A stretch of 64,000 nt of DNA from Arthrobacter sp. ERGS1:01 (lineage in GTDB: Bacteria; Actinomycetota; Actinomycetes; Actinomycetales; Micrococcaceae). This document shows positions 33,756-44,209 of the stretch, piece by piece (position 1 is the first letter of the stretch; every line of letters begins with the position of its first letter). The position numbers were made by a program, and so were the translations under genes. The stretch is from positions 682,001 through 746,000 of the forward strand of contig NZ_CP012477.1 of assembly GCF_001281315.1 (NCBI RefSeq), written 5' to 3'. The notes beneath the pieces were generated by a model that saw nothing but the letters and a program-made list of their open reading frames with translations, had not been told where the DNA came from and did no database searches.

Positions 33756-35447
33756 CTATGCCGTGCTTTGTCCTCTGCCCTCAGGGTGCTCGCGAGTGTC
33801 CCCGACTTTCGCCCCATCGTGGTCGGAGATTTCAACCTGATGGGCCCACTCACGGTAGCCCTGGTGCCTGGCGCTTTCTTGATCGTCGCCAAGCGAGGTC
33901 GCGGCCGCAGCGGATGTTGAGAATAGTTCGTGCCAATGGCCCCAGATGACCCATTGTTCAGCGAAGTGTCGTAGGGACGACGCAAGCTCCAGGACTTTGG
34001 TGTGCGCCCCCATGTCTGCAGCCCTCTTGTATGCGGCATACCAGTGGTCGGCCTCCATAGTGAGCCACCGATTGGCCTTCTCGGCCGAGGAGTTGGGTGC
34101 GGCTTCGCCCGTTTCTATTTGCCGTCCCGCCGTGGCAGTCATGTCGAGCAGCCACTCCCGAAGCCTGAGACGGCGTGCCGCAATATCCTGGGTGGGCACC
34201 TCGGCCCGAAGTCGTGCCGCCGCGAAGAGCCGCAATAATTCAGGAATCCGGTAGCGGTTGCCGCGCAGGGCGGTAATCAGGCCAAGGGCCGCAAGGCGGT
34301 CTAGGGATTCCTCTGCGGCGTCGGGGAGGTCCGGGCCGATGGCCGCGGCCAGGGCCGCATCGAAGGAGGAGCCCTCGATCAGCGACAAGTTCCTGAAGAT
34401 TTCTTTCTCGACAGGGTCAAGTTGGTCATAGGAGAGAGCGAAGGCCGATTCGATGCCGAGGTCCCCGGCTACTAACGCGTGAAGCCGCTTTCCTTCTGAG
34501 CGGAGGCGCTCGGCGAAGTCCTCCACCGTCCATTGCGGCTGGCTTGCCAGACGATTTCCGGCAATGCGAAGAGCCAGCGGGATGTCGTCGCACAAGCGTG
34601 CCAGTTCGGCGATGTCACCGGTCAAGGCCTGCGGTTCGGGAATGATCCTGCGCAACAGTTCCACGCTGTCCGAGGCGGGAAGGGCACCCAACATGACACG
34701 CCCGGCCCCTTCGATGCCTGCCAGGGACCGGCGTGAGGTCACCACCACGACACTGCCGGGCCCGGCTCCGCGCACTAGTCGGATCTGTGCCTCGTTGAAG
34801 GCGTCGTCCAACAGCACGGTGGCCGGGAAGGTTTCCGTGAGCTCGTGCCATGCGGATGCGGCCGCGCCCAGGACCGAGGGCACCTCGCGGTTGGGGGCGC
34901 CCTGGCGAAGGAGCGCCTGGAGAACTTTCAAGGGTGACAGTGGCATCGCGTCAAGGCCGCCCAGGTGGACAAAAAACATCCCAGTCTCTTCCACGCGCCA
35001 TTGGTGGAGTGCCTCAACGGCCACCGTCGTCTTGCCCACTCCCGGCGCCCCGCAAATAATTACCATGGGTGCCGGCTCCTGCGCGTCCCCGGTGGCGAGG
35101 TGGCCGAGAACTGTGCGGACTTCGTCGGCGCGGCCCGTGAAATCGGCAAGACGGTGGGGTGCCAGGTCGATGACTCGTGCATCGTCTCCGGCGATCCGCC
35201 GGCCGGCGCGGGCCGCGGCCAGGAACGCGTCTCGATTGGACGGGGACAAATTCAGCGCATCCGACAACGCCAGGATGGTGCGCCGTTGCGGACCGGTACT
35301 GACACCGCGCTCTATGTCACTGATCGCACGGTCGCTGACCCCGGAAAGCTCGGCCAGCGCCTCGAGGGTGAGGTCCGCATGCCGGCGGTGGTTTCGCAAC
35401 AGTCCCTGCAACGGCAATTCGCCGGTCATCGCCGAGACGCCCCGCAC
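33756..35447 (-). CDS. XRE-type regulator with NB-ARC ATPase domain
   Basis: A 563-residue STAND-type regulator. Residues 15-75 are an XRE HTH (LTLEALAELSGVSDRAISDI). Residues 105-370 are an NB-ARC ATPase with Walker A GAPGVGKTT, Walker B TVLLDDAFNE, sensor VVVTSRRSLAG and GLPL-like IPLALRIAGNRLA. The rest is helical, TPR-like. It ends with an odd charged tail (HQVEISDHDGAKVGDTREHP) where further repeats are usual, so the C-terminus may be shortened by a frameshift. It is divergent from two alpha/beta hydrolase genes and probably controls them. NTP-dependent oligomerisation is known for the family. Confidence 0.8.
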   Translation of the reverse strand: MRGVSAMTGELPLQGLLRNHRRHADLTLEALAELSGVSDRAISDIERGVSTGPQRRTILALSDALNLSPSNRDAFLAAARAGRRIAGDDARVIDLAPHRLADFTGRADEVRTVLGHLATGDAQEPAPMVIICGAPGVGKTTVAVEALHQWRVEETGMFFVHLGGLDAMPLSPLKVLQALLRQGAPNREVPSVLGAAASAWHELTETFPATVLLDDAFNEAQIRLVRGAGPGSVVVVTSRRSLAGIEGAGRVMLGALPASDSVELLRRIIPEPQALTGDIAELARLCDDIPLALRIAGNRLASQPQWTVEDFAERLRSEGKRLHALVAGDLGIESAFALSYDQLDPVEKEIFRNLSLIEGSSFDAALAAAIGPDLPDAAEESLDRLAALGLITALRGNRYRIPELLRLFAAARLRAEVPTQDIAARRLRLREWLLDMTATAGRQIETGEAAPNSSAEKANRWLTMEADHWYAAYKRAADMGAHTKVLELASSLRHFAEQWVIWGHWHELFSTSAAAATSLGDDQESARHQGYREWAHQVEISDHDGAKVGDTREHPEGRGQSTA

Positions 35448-35645
35448 GAAGAACCCGGTTCTGCGTGCATTCTTCGTGGTGTCATGACCGCCCCGCCGCT
35501 TTCATTGAAGAATCAACTCCGAAGGGCGGACAATCAACCGCCCCGGTGAACCCGCCTCGGTCGCAATTCTACGACCCGGGCGGCACGGGGCGAATAGATG
35601 TTGACGCCGGCCTGTAGACATTTTTATCAGCTAAAGGATCACCTC

Positions 35646-36362
35646 ATGTCAGAACCAACCACCATCGTGTTAGTACACGGCGCGTTTGCCGACGCCGCCA
35701 GCTGGTCACCGGTCACCCGCCGACTTCTGGACGCGGGCCACCAGGTGCTGGTACCGCCGGTCTTCAATCGCAGCCTTACCGGAGATGCCGCCTACATCAA
35801 GTCCTTTGTCGAGCAGATTGACGGCCCAGTCCTGCTTGCGGGCCACTCGTACGGGGGCGCCGTCATCACCGTCGCAGGCGTCGCGGAGAACGTCGTCGGG
35901 CTGGTCTACGTGTCCGCCTACGCGCTGGATGAGGGTGAAAGCCTCGGACAGTTACAGGGTGGGTTCCCCGATTCCGAACTAGCCGCAAACCTCGTGTATT
36001 CGCCCTACCCGGCCGACGGAGCAGAACCCGGCACCGACGTCTCGGTGGCCGTCGAGGCATTCCCGGCAGTTTTCGCAGAGGGAGTCCCGGCCCAGGACGC
36101 CCGAGTCCTCGCCGTCTCGCAGCGCCCACTCTCCGCCGTTGCTTTCGGTGAGGCCGCCACCGCCGCCGCTTGGAAGACCAAACCGGCATGGGGCATCGTC
36201 TCGGCTGCGGACAAAACCATCAACCCCGACGTCGAACGATTCGGCTACAACCGTGCAGGGCTTCGCCGGGTCATCGAACTCGACGCACCCCACCTCGTGA
36301 TGCAAACGCACCCGGATGCAGTTGCCTCCTTCATCACCGACGCCATGGCCGAGCTCGCCTAG
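35646..36362 (+). CDS. Alpha/beta hydrolase
   Basis: A 238-residue alpha/beta hydrolase. The oxyanion loop is [13 protein letters not shown], the nucleophile elbow GHSYGG (serine near residue 80) and the catalytic histidine in [12 protein letters not shown]. The order and length fit small esterases of the EstC/MenH kind common in Actinobacteria. Start at ATG 35646 (MSEPTTIVL) with AAAGGA upstream. It heads a set with a second hydrolase 34 bases downstream, divergent from the NB-ARC regulator. The substrate is unknown. Confidence 0.85.
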   Translation: MSEPTTIVLVHGAFADAASWSPVTRRLLDAGHQVLVPPVFNRSLTGDAAYIKSFVEQIDGPVLLAGHSYGGAVITVAGVAENVVGLVYVSAYALDEGESLGQLQGGFPDSELAANLVYSPYPADGAEPGTDVSVAVEAFPAVFAEGVPAQDARVLAVSQRPLSAVAFGEAATAAAWKTKPAWGIVSAADKTINPDVERFGYNRAGLRRVIELDAPHLVMQTHPDAVASFITDAMAELA

Positions 36363-36396
36363 CCCCGTTACCGCCCCAACACCGAAGGAGAACATC

Positions 36397-37218
36397 ATGC
36401 CAAAAATCACCACCACCGATGGAACGAAGATCTATTACACGGATTTGGGGACCGGCCGGCCGGTCATCCTCAGCCACGGCTGGCCGCTGAGCTCCGACGC
36501 ATGGCAGCGGGAACTGAAGCTGCTCGCCGACAACGGCTACCGGGCCATCGCCCACGACCGCCGCGGGCACGGACGGTCCTCGCAGCCCTGGAACGGGAAC
36601 GACATGGACACCTATGCCCGTGACCTCGCCGAACTCGTCGAAGCCCTGGACCTGCACGATCTCGCCCTGATCGGACATTCCACCGGCGGTGGCGAGGTGG
36701 TCCGGTACGCCGCCCAGCACGGTGCCGGACGGGTGTCAAAGATCGTTACCGCCGGGGCCGTGCCACCCATCATGCTCAAATCCGAGACCAACCCGGAGGG
36801 CACACCCATTGAGGCTCTTGACGGCATCCGTGAGGGCGTGTTGAAGGACAGGTCCCAGTTCTACCAGGACCTCTCCGTCCCGTTCTACGGTTTCAACCGG
36901 GAAGGAGCCGCCGTGTCCAAGGGCGCCCAGGACGATTTCTGGCGCCAAGGCATGCTCGTCGGACTCAAGGGAGCCTATGACTGCATCAAGGCGTTCTCCG
37001 AAACTGACTTCACGGAAGACCTGAAAGCCCTGGATGTGCCGATCTTCATCGCCCAAGGCGACGACGACCAGATCGTCCCCATCGCCGCGGCCGCGCTCAA
37101 ATCGATCGACTTGGTCAAGCACGGCACACTCAAGGTCTACCCCGGGGCCCCGCACGGCATCTTCGGCGCCTACCAGGAAGAGCTCGATGCGGACATCCTG
37201 AACTTCCTGGACAAATAG
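36397..37218 (+). CDS. Alpha/beta hydrolase, non-haem chloroperoxidase type
   Basis: A 273-residue protein. [12 protein letters not shown] is the oxyanion loop, [12 protein letters not shown] the nucleophile elbow, and GAPHGIF holds the catalytic histidine; the acid is in QGDDDQIVP. This set is typical of bacterial cofactor-free haloperoxidases/arylesterases (Cpo/BpoA2). These act as esterases or perhydrolases; halogenation in vitro is a side effect of peracid formation. GAAGGAG before ATG 36397 fixes the start. It follows the other hydrolase in one operon. Confidence 0.88.
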   Translation: MPKITTTDGTKIYYTDLGTGRPVILSHGWPLSSDAWQRELKLLADNGYRAIAHDRRGHGRSSQPWNGNDMDTYARDLAELVEALDLHDLALIGHSTGGGEVVRYAAQHGAGRVSKIVTAGAVPPIMLKSETNPEGTPIEALDGIREGVLKDRSQFYQDLSVPFYGFNREGAAVSKGAQDDFWRQGMLVGLKGAYDCIKAFSETDFTEDLKALDVPIFIAQGDDDQIVPIAAAALKSIDLVKHGTLKVYPGAPHGIFGAYQEELDADILNFLDK

Positions 37219-37263
37219 GGTTCGCTCGCCTGTCCCCGACACCGTCACATCAAAGGAGTACCG

Positions 37264-37422
37264 ATGAGTACCCACGATTCGTCAGATCTACCGGAAATCC
37301 ACGAGGGCGGCTATGGCTCACCCACCGTCGAAGAAGAAATGCCCGATCCTACGGTGACCAATGCGGGAGAGAACCGACCATCGGCGGACGACGACGAGGC
37401 AGCTGAACCGGACAACGGCTAG
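37264..37422 (+). CDS. Small acidic hypothetical protein
   Basis: A 52-residue protein (MSTHDSSDLPEIHEGGYGSP, ending AAEPDNG) rich in Asp, Glu and Ser. AAAGGAG about six bases upstream of ATG 37264 is a strong site. It follows the hydrolase by about 45 bases and may be in the same transcript. Likely unfolded; function unknown. Confidence 0.6.
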   Translation: MSTHDSSDLPEIHEGGYGSPTVEEEMPDPTVTNAGENRPSADDDEAAEPDNG

Positions 37423-37545
37423 CAAACCACGCCACCGGGCGGGCCAGCGGAATAACGCCTGTTGAGCGTCCGCCAACCTGGGGACAATCTCAAAAGCAAG
37501 CACTCAAGGCCATGTCATGTCCACCGATGATTTCGGGGTGAACCG

Positions 37546-39129
37546 GTGCAAAAGGAAGCCAGCCGTGACTCGGCGTGGGCGCCCCTTGCCCTCCCCGTTT
37601 TCCGCGTCCTGTGGCTCGCCCAGCTCGGCTCCAACATCGGCGTCTGGATGCAAACCGTGGGCGCCCAGTGGTTCCTGGTGGAACAAACCCACAGTTCCGC
37701 CCTAGTCGCCTGGGTCCAGACCGCCAGCCTATTGCCAGTGCTCCTGCTGTCCCTGCTGGCCGGTGTCCTGGCCGACGCCTACGACCGCCGGATCCTGCTG
37801 CTGGCCACCACCACCGTCTCAACCGTGGCGGCGGCAGTGCTGACACTCATCACGGCGACCGGGAACCTCCAGCCGTGGTCGCTGCTGCTAATGACATTCT
37901 TGATCGGTTGCGGAACGGCCCTGACCGCCCCGGCCTGGCAGGCCATCCAGCCAGAACTGGTGCCCCGCAACCAACTCACCGCTGCAGCTTCCCTAGGCAG
38001 CGTCACCATCAACGGTGCGCGCGCCGTCGGGCCGGCGATCGGCGGCGTCCTGGTCGCCCTCGGCGGACCCGCACTCGTCTTTGGCCTGAATGCGATCTCC
38101 TTTGCCGGCGTGATTACCGCCCTCGCCACCTGGCAGCGGCCGCCACAAAAAGGGCTGGATCATCGTGAGCGGCTCTTTCCGGCTCTGGCCGCCGGCCTCC
38201 GCTATGTCAAGAGCGGGGACATCATCCGGCGGATTCTGTTGCGCTCGGCCCTGTTTGCTTTTCCTGCCTGCGCCCTCTGGGCCCTGCTGCCCTCCGCCGC
38301 ACGAACCCATTTGGGCCTGGGTGCCAGCGGATACGGCATCCTGCTGGGAATTTTGGGCGTCGGGGCGCTCATCGGCGTGGCCGTGGTCCCTTACCTGCGC
38401 CGCACCTTTTCCAGCAGCGTCATCTTGGCCGGCTCCGCCGCCGCTTTCGCCCTGGGCACCGTGTCCATCGCCCTGTGGCCGTTCGCAATCGTCTGTGCCT
38501 TGTTCGTTGTCAGCGGCATCGCCTGGATCGCCACCCTGACCACCCTCAACGCGGCCATGCAGCTAAGCCTGGCCCACTGGGTGCGGGCCCGCGGCATGTC
38601 CATCTACTTGCTGGTCTTCATGGGCTCACAGGCTATCGGCTCGTTTGTCTGGGGCGCGCTGTCGACCACCGTGGGAGAGACAGTCGCCCTCTTGACGGCC
38701 GCGGGGGCCCTGGTCGTGGTGGCCCTGACTGTCACGATTCTGCCGCTTCGGGCCGGGACCGGCACACTCGACCGTGACGTGGTGGCGTTGTGCGCCGCGG
38801 CACCCATCCTGATCTTTGAACCACAACCGGACGATGGCCCGGTCTCGGTGGTCTTCAACTACCACGTTGCACCGGATCATTCCGAAGCGTTTGTCGCCGC
38901 GATGCGCGCCGTAGCGAAGTCCCGCCGCCGCACGGGCGCCACGTCGTGGCGGCTGGAGCGCAGCGGCGAGGAGGCTGGGCTGTTCCGGGAGGAATTCACG
39001 GTCAGGTCCTGGGACGAGTTCCAGCGGCAGGGAACCGACAGGTGGACCCGCTCCGACCAGGACACGCATGAACGAGCCATGGCGTTGGCACAACAGGCGC
39101 CCGGCGAAACTCACTATTTCCCCGTATGA
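37546..39129 (+). CDS. MFS transporter (MFS_3/EntS-like) with C-terminal soluble domain
   Basis: A 527-residue protein. Residues 1-410 hold about twelve membrane segments with motif A-like LLAGVLADAYDRRILLL. The family (TMS_3, DUF894) includes the enterobactin exporter EntS. Residues 420-527 form a soluble domain (VVFNYHVAPDHSEAFVAAMR, then REEFTVRSWDEFQRQGTDRW) that resembles the antibiotic-biosynthesis monooxygenase/MFS_3 tail of this family. GTG at 37546 is the likely start. Its TGA overlaps the ATG of the DUF5996 gene (ATGA). It probably exports a small molecule; the substrate is unknown. Confidence 0.82.
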   Translation: MQKEASRDSAWAPLALPVFRVLWLAQLGSNIGVWMQTVGAQWFLVEQTHSSALVAWVQTASLLPVLLLSLLAGVLADAYDRRILLLATTTVSTVAAAVLTLITATGNLQPWSLLLMTFLIGCGTALTAPAWQAIQPELVPRNQLTAAASLGSVTINGARAVGPAIGGVLVALGGPALVFGLNAISFAGVITALATWQRPPQKGLDHRERLFPALAAGLRYVKSGDIIRRILLRSALFAFPACALWALLPSAARTHLGLGASGYGILLGILGVGALIGVAVVPYLRRTFSSSVILAGSAAAFALGTVSIALWPFAIVCALFVVSGIAWIATLTTLNAAMQLSLAHWVRARGMSIYLLVFMGSQAIGSFVWGALSTTVGETVALLTAAGALVVVALTVTILPLRAGTGTLDRDVVALCAAAPILIFEPQPDDGPVSVVFNYHVAPDHSEAFVAAMRAVAKSRRRTGATSWRLERSGEEAGLFREEFTVRSWDEFQRQGTDRWTRSDQDTHERAMALAQQAPGETHYFPV

Positions 39130-40106
39130 GGGGCTTATCAACAGTGAAGGGACAACCCATGGAATTCGTTGGACCGCAGACATCCACCTCTCCCTGGCCC
39201 CGGTTGCGGGTCGAGGACTGGATCGAGACCCGGGACACTCTCCACCTGTGGACCCAGATCATCGGGAAAATTCGCATGGCGCACGCTCCCTTGCTTAACC
39301 ACTGGTGGCAGGTGCCGATGTATGTTTCAGCCAGGGGGCTGACAACCTCCGCCATCCCGCACGGCGGCGGCGTGTTCGACATGGAGTTCAACTTCATCGA
39401 CCATGTTCTCCACATCCGTTCCAGCACCGGCTCCGCCACCGGCATTGCGCTCCGTGCCAAAGCGACGTCGGAATTCCATGCGGAGGTCACCACAGCCCTA
39501 GACCGCCTCGGCATCGCCACAGCCATCCGGGAATCCCCCGTCGAGGTGGAACCGGCCATACCCTTCTCCAAGGATGACCAGCACGCCTCCTACGACCCCG
39601 CGGCCGCCCAGCTGTTCTGGCGCCAACTGCTCCAGGCGGACCGCGTGATGAATCAGTTTCGCGCCTATTTCAGCGGCAAGGTCAGCCCCGTGCACTACTT
39701 TTGGGGATCCATGGACCTGGCATGCACACGATTTTCCGGCCGCACGGCACCCCGGCACCCGGGCGGAGCCACCAATTGCGCCGACTGGGTCATGGTCGAG
39801 GGGTACTCCCACGAGTTGAGCAGCTGTGGATTCTGGCCCGGAGGAGGCCAGGAGGGGGCTTTCTATTCCTACGCCTACCCTGAGCCGCAGGGCTTCCCAT
39901 CCCGCCCGCTCGGGGTTGACGGTGCCACCTATCACTCGGGGGCCAAAGAGTTTGTGCTGCCCTACGAGCATGTCCGCACGGCCAAGGACCCCGACGCCAA
40001 GCTCCTGCAGTTCCTGCAGGCCAGCTACGCGGCAGCAGCCAACCTGGGACATTGGGACCGGGCGGCATTAGAAGTCGATCCCGACCGATTGAGCGGCTAC
40101 CTGTGA
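39126..40106 (+). CDS. DUF5996 family protein
   Basis: A 326-residue protein with the features of DUF5996: DTLHLWTQIIGKIRMA and NHWWQVPMYVSARGLTTSAI near the start, then HYFWGSMDLACTRFSGR and GFWPGGG in the middle. These are conserved across Actinobacteria and some proteobacteria, with unknown function. It is translationally coupled to the MFS exporter gene. A shorter start at 39159 is possible (MEFVGPQ). Confidence 0.8.
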   Translation: MRGLSTVKGQPMEFVGPQTSTSPWPRLRVEDWIETRDTLHLWTQIIGKIRMAHAPLLNHWWQVPMYVSARGLTTSAIPHGGGVFDMEFNFIDHVLHIRSSTGSATGIALRAKATSEFHAEVTTALDRLGIATAIRESPVEVEPAIPFSKDDQHASYDPAAAQLFWRQLLQADRVMNQFRAYFSGKVSPVHYFWGSMDLACTRFSGRTAPRHPGGATNCADWVMVEGYSHELSSCGFWPGGGQEGAFYSYAYPEPQGFPSRPLGVDGATYHSGAKEFVLPYEHVRTAKDPDAKLLQFLQASYAAAANLGHWDRAALEVDPDRLSGYL

Positions 40107-40219
40107 TGAGGCACTAACAACGTCGGATAAGCCAGCAGAAAACGTACTTTCCAATGTCCCGCCTCGCGGGCTCACAATATGGGTGTCTTCAAGCACCCCG
40201 GACTCACAGGAGATAACCC

Positions 40220-40567
40220 ATGGACGCAACACACGCAATAGACGCTTCAACCCCACCCAGCGGAACAGGCTGCGCCGACTGTGAAGCCACCGGTGGCTGG
40301 TGGCTGCATCTTCGCCGATGCGCCCAGTGCGGACACATCGGATGCTGCGACACTTCACCCTCCCAACACGCCACGGCCCACGCGAAAACGAGCGGCCACC
40401 CCATCATCCGCAGCTTCGAACCCGGCGAAGACTGGTTCTACAACTATGACAAATCAACGTTTCTTGACGGTCCCGAACTGTACCCGCCAGCCAACCACCC
40501 ACTCGATCAAGCAGTCCCCGGACCTGCTTCCCGGGTTCCCGAGGATTGGCGAAATCACCTGCACTAG
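40220..40567 (+). CDS. UBP-type zinc finger protein
   Basis: A 115-residue protein. CADCEATGGWWLHLRRCAQC and GHIGCCD...HATAHAKTSGHP provide the cysteine/histidine ligands of a UBP zinc finger, followed by a typical DWFYNYDKSTFL tail. In eukaryotes the fold binds ubiquitin C-termini; bacterial stand-alone members have no known role. AGGAGA upstream of ATG 40220 supports the start. Probably monocistronic. Confidence 0.85.
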   Translation: MDATHAIDASTPPSGTGCADCEATGGWWLHLRRCAQCGHIGCCDTSPSQHATAHAKTSGHPIIRSFEPGEDWFYNYDKSTFLDGPELYPPANHPLDQAVPGPASRVPEDWRNHLH

Positions 40568-41034
40568 CGTCTGCACTCCGAGAAGCTACAGTGGAGCCCA
40601 GTCAATAGGTGGATGGAAGTCTGCCAACCACAAATAGTCGAGTTCCAGCAGGCTCTCTTAGATCAAGAAGGATCTCATCGTCGCAGACCAGAACGAGCCC
40701 GGATAATTCTTCTGGCCTCTGTACGTGGGTGGTTTTCTAACGGCAGCCCGTGGAGAACGGCATCTGCATTAACATCGCCAAGCCGTGCACTAACAGTGCC
40801 TCTATCCAATGAGAGGAACTGAATCCGAACATCCTGACCCGGCGCACTGGTCATGCCCTCAGTCTCCGCCGATGTCATGAAATTGGGACAAGTGACAGGC
40901 TGGTGTCACGAAATTGGGACAAGTGTCAAACAACTTGGGGTCCTACAGCCGAACGCTTTCCATGGACCGCCTCATCCAAGGCCGGTTGCCATGACTGCAA
41001 ACTTCGGTTGACGGCTACGGTGACGCGCCTATTG
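40568..41034. other. Gap upstream of the Tn3 transposon with a short direct repeat
   Basis: No gene recognised. Contains the direct repeat at 40875-40925 and the left side of the Tn3 target, whose uninterrupted form would be a GCGCC-TATT-GGCGC hairpin. Confidence 0.4.
40875..40925. repeat. Direct repeat GAAATTGGGACAAGTG, two copies
   Basis: TCATGAAATTGGGACAAGTG at 40875 and TCACGAAATTGGGACAAGTG at 40906 are almost identical, 31 bases apart. It looks like ends of insertion sequences that are no longer there or a binding site; neither is proven. Confidence 0.6.
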
Positions 41035-41074
41035 GGGGGTTGAGTAGGATTCGTGTCGCCGTTGGCGCTAAGGG
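41035..41074 (+). repeat. Tn3 left terminal inverted repeat
   Basis: Forty bases, exact reverse complement of 46749-46788; begins with GGGGG as in many Tn3 elements. Confidence 0.95.
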
Positions 41075-41108
41075 TGATTCCTGGGTGTTGTGAGTGGGTA
41101 CGATCGCC

Positions 41109-44100
41109 TGTATGGCTTTGGAATTCTTGACTGACGCCCAGGTTTCTGGGTATGGACGCTTTCAAGGCGTCCCGGTGCAATCTGACTTGGAGCGGTTCTT
41201 CCTCTTGGATGACACGGATCGGGAGTTGGTTGCTCGGCGTCGTGGGGACCATAACAGGCTAGGGTTTGCCCTCCAGGTCACTACCGTGCGGTTCCTCGGT
41301 GTCTTTTTGGAGAATCCGTTGGATGTTCCGTGGCCAGTCGTCGAGTATTTAGCTGATCAGATCGGGGTTGGTGACCCGTCTTGCTTGAAGGAATAAACGA
41401 AGCGGCAAAAGACGGCATACGAGCATTGTTGGGAAATTCAGAAGGTTTACGGGTTCCGTTCGCTTGAGGATGACGTGTCAGCGGGAGAGTTCAGCAGGTT
41501 TTTGCGGGATCGGGCTTGGGTTCATACGGAGGGTCCGGCTGCGATGTTTGACCACACGGTGGGGTGGTTGCGTCGTCATCGGGTGTTGCTTCCTGGTATC
41601 GGGGCGTTGGGGCGTCAAATGATGAAAGTTCGGGCTGAAACTGCTGAGAGGGTTTACCGACTTCTTGCCGCAGCCGCTGAGGGCGTTGATCCGATGCTTC
41701 CGGGGCGTTTGCGTCGATCATTGAAGGTGCAGGCTGGAAGTCGTTTTTCGGAATTGGAGCTTTGGAAACAATCACCGACACGTGTGTCTGGTCCGGCTCT
41801 GGTTTCTGCACTAGACAGAGCATGCTCGTTGGAAGGCTTGCGCGTGCGGGAGGCCGATTGTTTTATGATTCCTCCGAGTCGTATCACTGCCTTGGGGCGA
41901 TATGGGATGGCGAGTAAGGCCGCCACATTGCAGGGGTTGGCTGAACCGCGGCAGACAGGGACACTGCTGGCGTTGGCGCGTCACCTGGACGCTGTCGCTA
42001 TGGATGATGTTCTTGATCTGTTCGCGCTCTTGATGTCCACCAAATTGATCAACCCGGCACGTTCAGCATCAAACACCAACCGGATGGCGACATTGCCCCG
42101 TTTAGAACGGGCTTCCCGGCTCCTGGCTCTCGTCAACCAGGAACTACTTACTGCCCTTGACACGGCCACCTCGGGAGGAGCCGAGCTGGATGTGACTGCC
42201 GTTGGAGCTCGTTGGGCAGGTTTGCATCGAGGGAGAAGATCCTTGAAGCCGTGACGACTGTGACTGAGTTGGTTCCGGACGATGATGGGAGCGTGGAGAC
42301 AGCGATGCGGGTCGCCCTGGCCGAAAAGTACCGCACAGTACGACCTATCTTGGCGTTGCTGGCCGGAACGAGATCACTTGCCGCCTCGCCTGCCGGTGAA
42401 CCCATCTTGGCTGCGGTCAAGGTGTTACCAGAACTTGCCGGACGCAGAACCCGCATCAAGCCTGTGCTTCCCGATGAGATAGATGAATCCCTTGTTCCCC
42501 CAGTCTGGCGCAGGGCTATCTATGCAAACACGGATTTGCCGGCGGATACCGTGGATCGTGATGCTTACGTCCTCTGCGTGCTCGAGCAGCTCTACAGAGC
42601 TTTGCGGGTGCGGGATATCTTTGGCACCTGCTCTCATCGTTGGGGTGACCCACGGGCAAGATTGCTTGAAGGTGCTGCCTGGGAAGAAGCTAAACCCAAG
42701 ATTCTCGGCAGCCTGGGATTGGACACTCCGGTAAGAGTCCACCTTAGGGGCCTCGTTGATGTGCTCGACGCCGCCTGGCGTCAGACAGCCGAAAGGTTGG
42801 AAGAAGCCGGCCCGGACTCATCGATCAGAATAGTTCCTGGCGCCGAGGGAAAGATGCGCCTCTCCGTGGATCGGCTCGATGCCGCTGACATCCCTGCAAG
42901 CCTGACCGATCTGCGAGACGTTACGGCAGGGATGCTCCCACACATAGATTTGCCAGATCTGTTGTTGGAAGTCCACTCCTGGACCGGCTTTCTCGATGCT
43001 TATGTCCATGTCTCAGGCGCAGGGACACGGCTGCGTGACCTGGCCACCTCGCTGGCCGCCCTTTTGATCGCTGAGGGATGCAATGTTGGCCTGGTCCCAG
43101 TCATAGATCCGGCGCAGGAAGCTTTGACCCGTGGCCGGCTTTCCCATGTCGATCAAAACTATGTCAGGGCTGAAACGCACGCCGCCGCGAACGCCGCTCT
43201 CATCGAAGCTCAGAGCAAAGTGCCAATCGCACAGCATTGGGGTGGTGGGTTGTTGGCCTCTGTCGATGGGCTTCGTTTCGTGGTGCCGGTCAGGACGTTG
43301 AACTCGGGTCCATCGCCGAAGTACTTCGGTTACAAACGTGGCATCACCTGGCTGAATGCCGTCAATGACCAGGTAGCCGGGATTGGGGCACAAATCGTTA
43401 CCGGGCCCCCAAGGGACAGCCTTCACATCCTCGACGTGCTGCTGAATCTTGACGGCGGACCTAAACCAGAAATCGTTGCCACAGACGAAGCATCGTATTC
43501 CGACATGGTCTTTGGCCTGTTCAGCATGCTCGGCTACCGCTTCTCACCCCGCATCGCCGATATCGGGGACACCAGGTATTGGAGGGCTCACTGGCCAGCA
43601 GCTCCGGTCTCGGACTACGGGCCCCTCAACGCCATTGCCCGGAACAAAGTGAATTTGTGCAAGATCGAAACCCATTGGCCTGACATGTTGCGGGTCGTTG
43701 GTTCTCATATTACCCATCAGGTTCGGGCCTATGACGTGCTCAAAATGCTTGGGCGCGATGGTAAGCCGACACCTTTGGGCCAGGCCGTCACGGAGTATGG
43801 GCGGATCGCAAAAACTCTACACTCGTTGGCCATGATCGATCCTGTGGACGACACCCACCGCCGCGGCGTCAATGCACAAACCACGGTTCAAGAATCCCGA
43901 CATCGGCTGGCTCGAAAGGTCTTCCATGGAAGACGTGGACAGATCTATCAAAAATACCGCGAAGGCCAAGAAGATCAGCTCGGCGCCCTCGGCCTTGTAG
44001 TAAACGCGATCACTCTCTGGAACACTCGCTACCTCGACGCGGCCATCACCGAGCTCCGCGCACAGAGGAGAGAGGTCCGTGATGAGGACATCGCCAGACT

Positions 44101-44209
44101 TTCACCCCTCGGACACGCACATCTGAACGAACTTGGCCGATACAGCTTCTCAACTACCAACACCCCCAAAACACTCCGACCCTTTAGAGATCCGTCAGCA
44201 GAGGTCTAA
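41109..44209 (+). pseudogene. tnpA: Tn3 transposase TnpA, inactivated by a stop and a frameshift
   Basis: The transposase of about 1,030 residues starts at ATG 41109 (MALEFLTDAQVSGYGRF). A TAA at 41394-41396 stands where a Tyr codon is expected (KE-stop-TKRQKTAYEHC), then the same frame continues to 42254. Between about 42200 and 42215 a one-base indel moves the reading to a third stretch (GRFASREKILEAVTTVTELV). That stretch carries the DDE core: EIVATDEASYSD, SPRIADIGD and the final RHRLARKVFHGRRG. Both lesions would have to be suppressed for activity, so the element is presumably not autonomous. Confidence 0.92.

Noticed and set aside
34564..35487. A 307-codon plus-strand frame
   Set aside because: Shadow of the NB-ARC domain; Arg/Ser/Ala-rich with no motif.
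41475..42254. A separate gene of 259 residues between transposase parts
   Set aside because: It is in the same frame as the transposase N-terminus, separated only by one stop codon, and matches Tn3 transposase.
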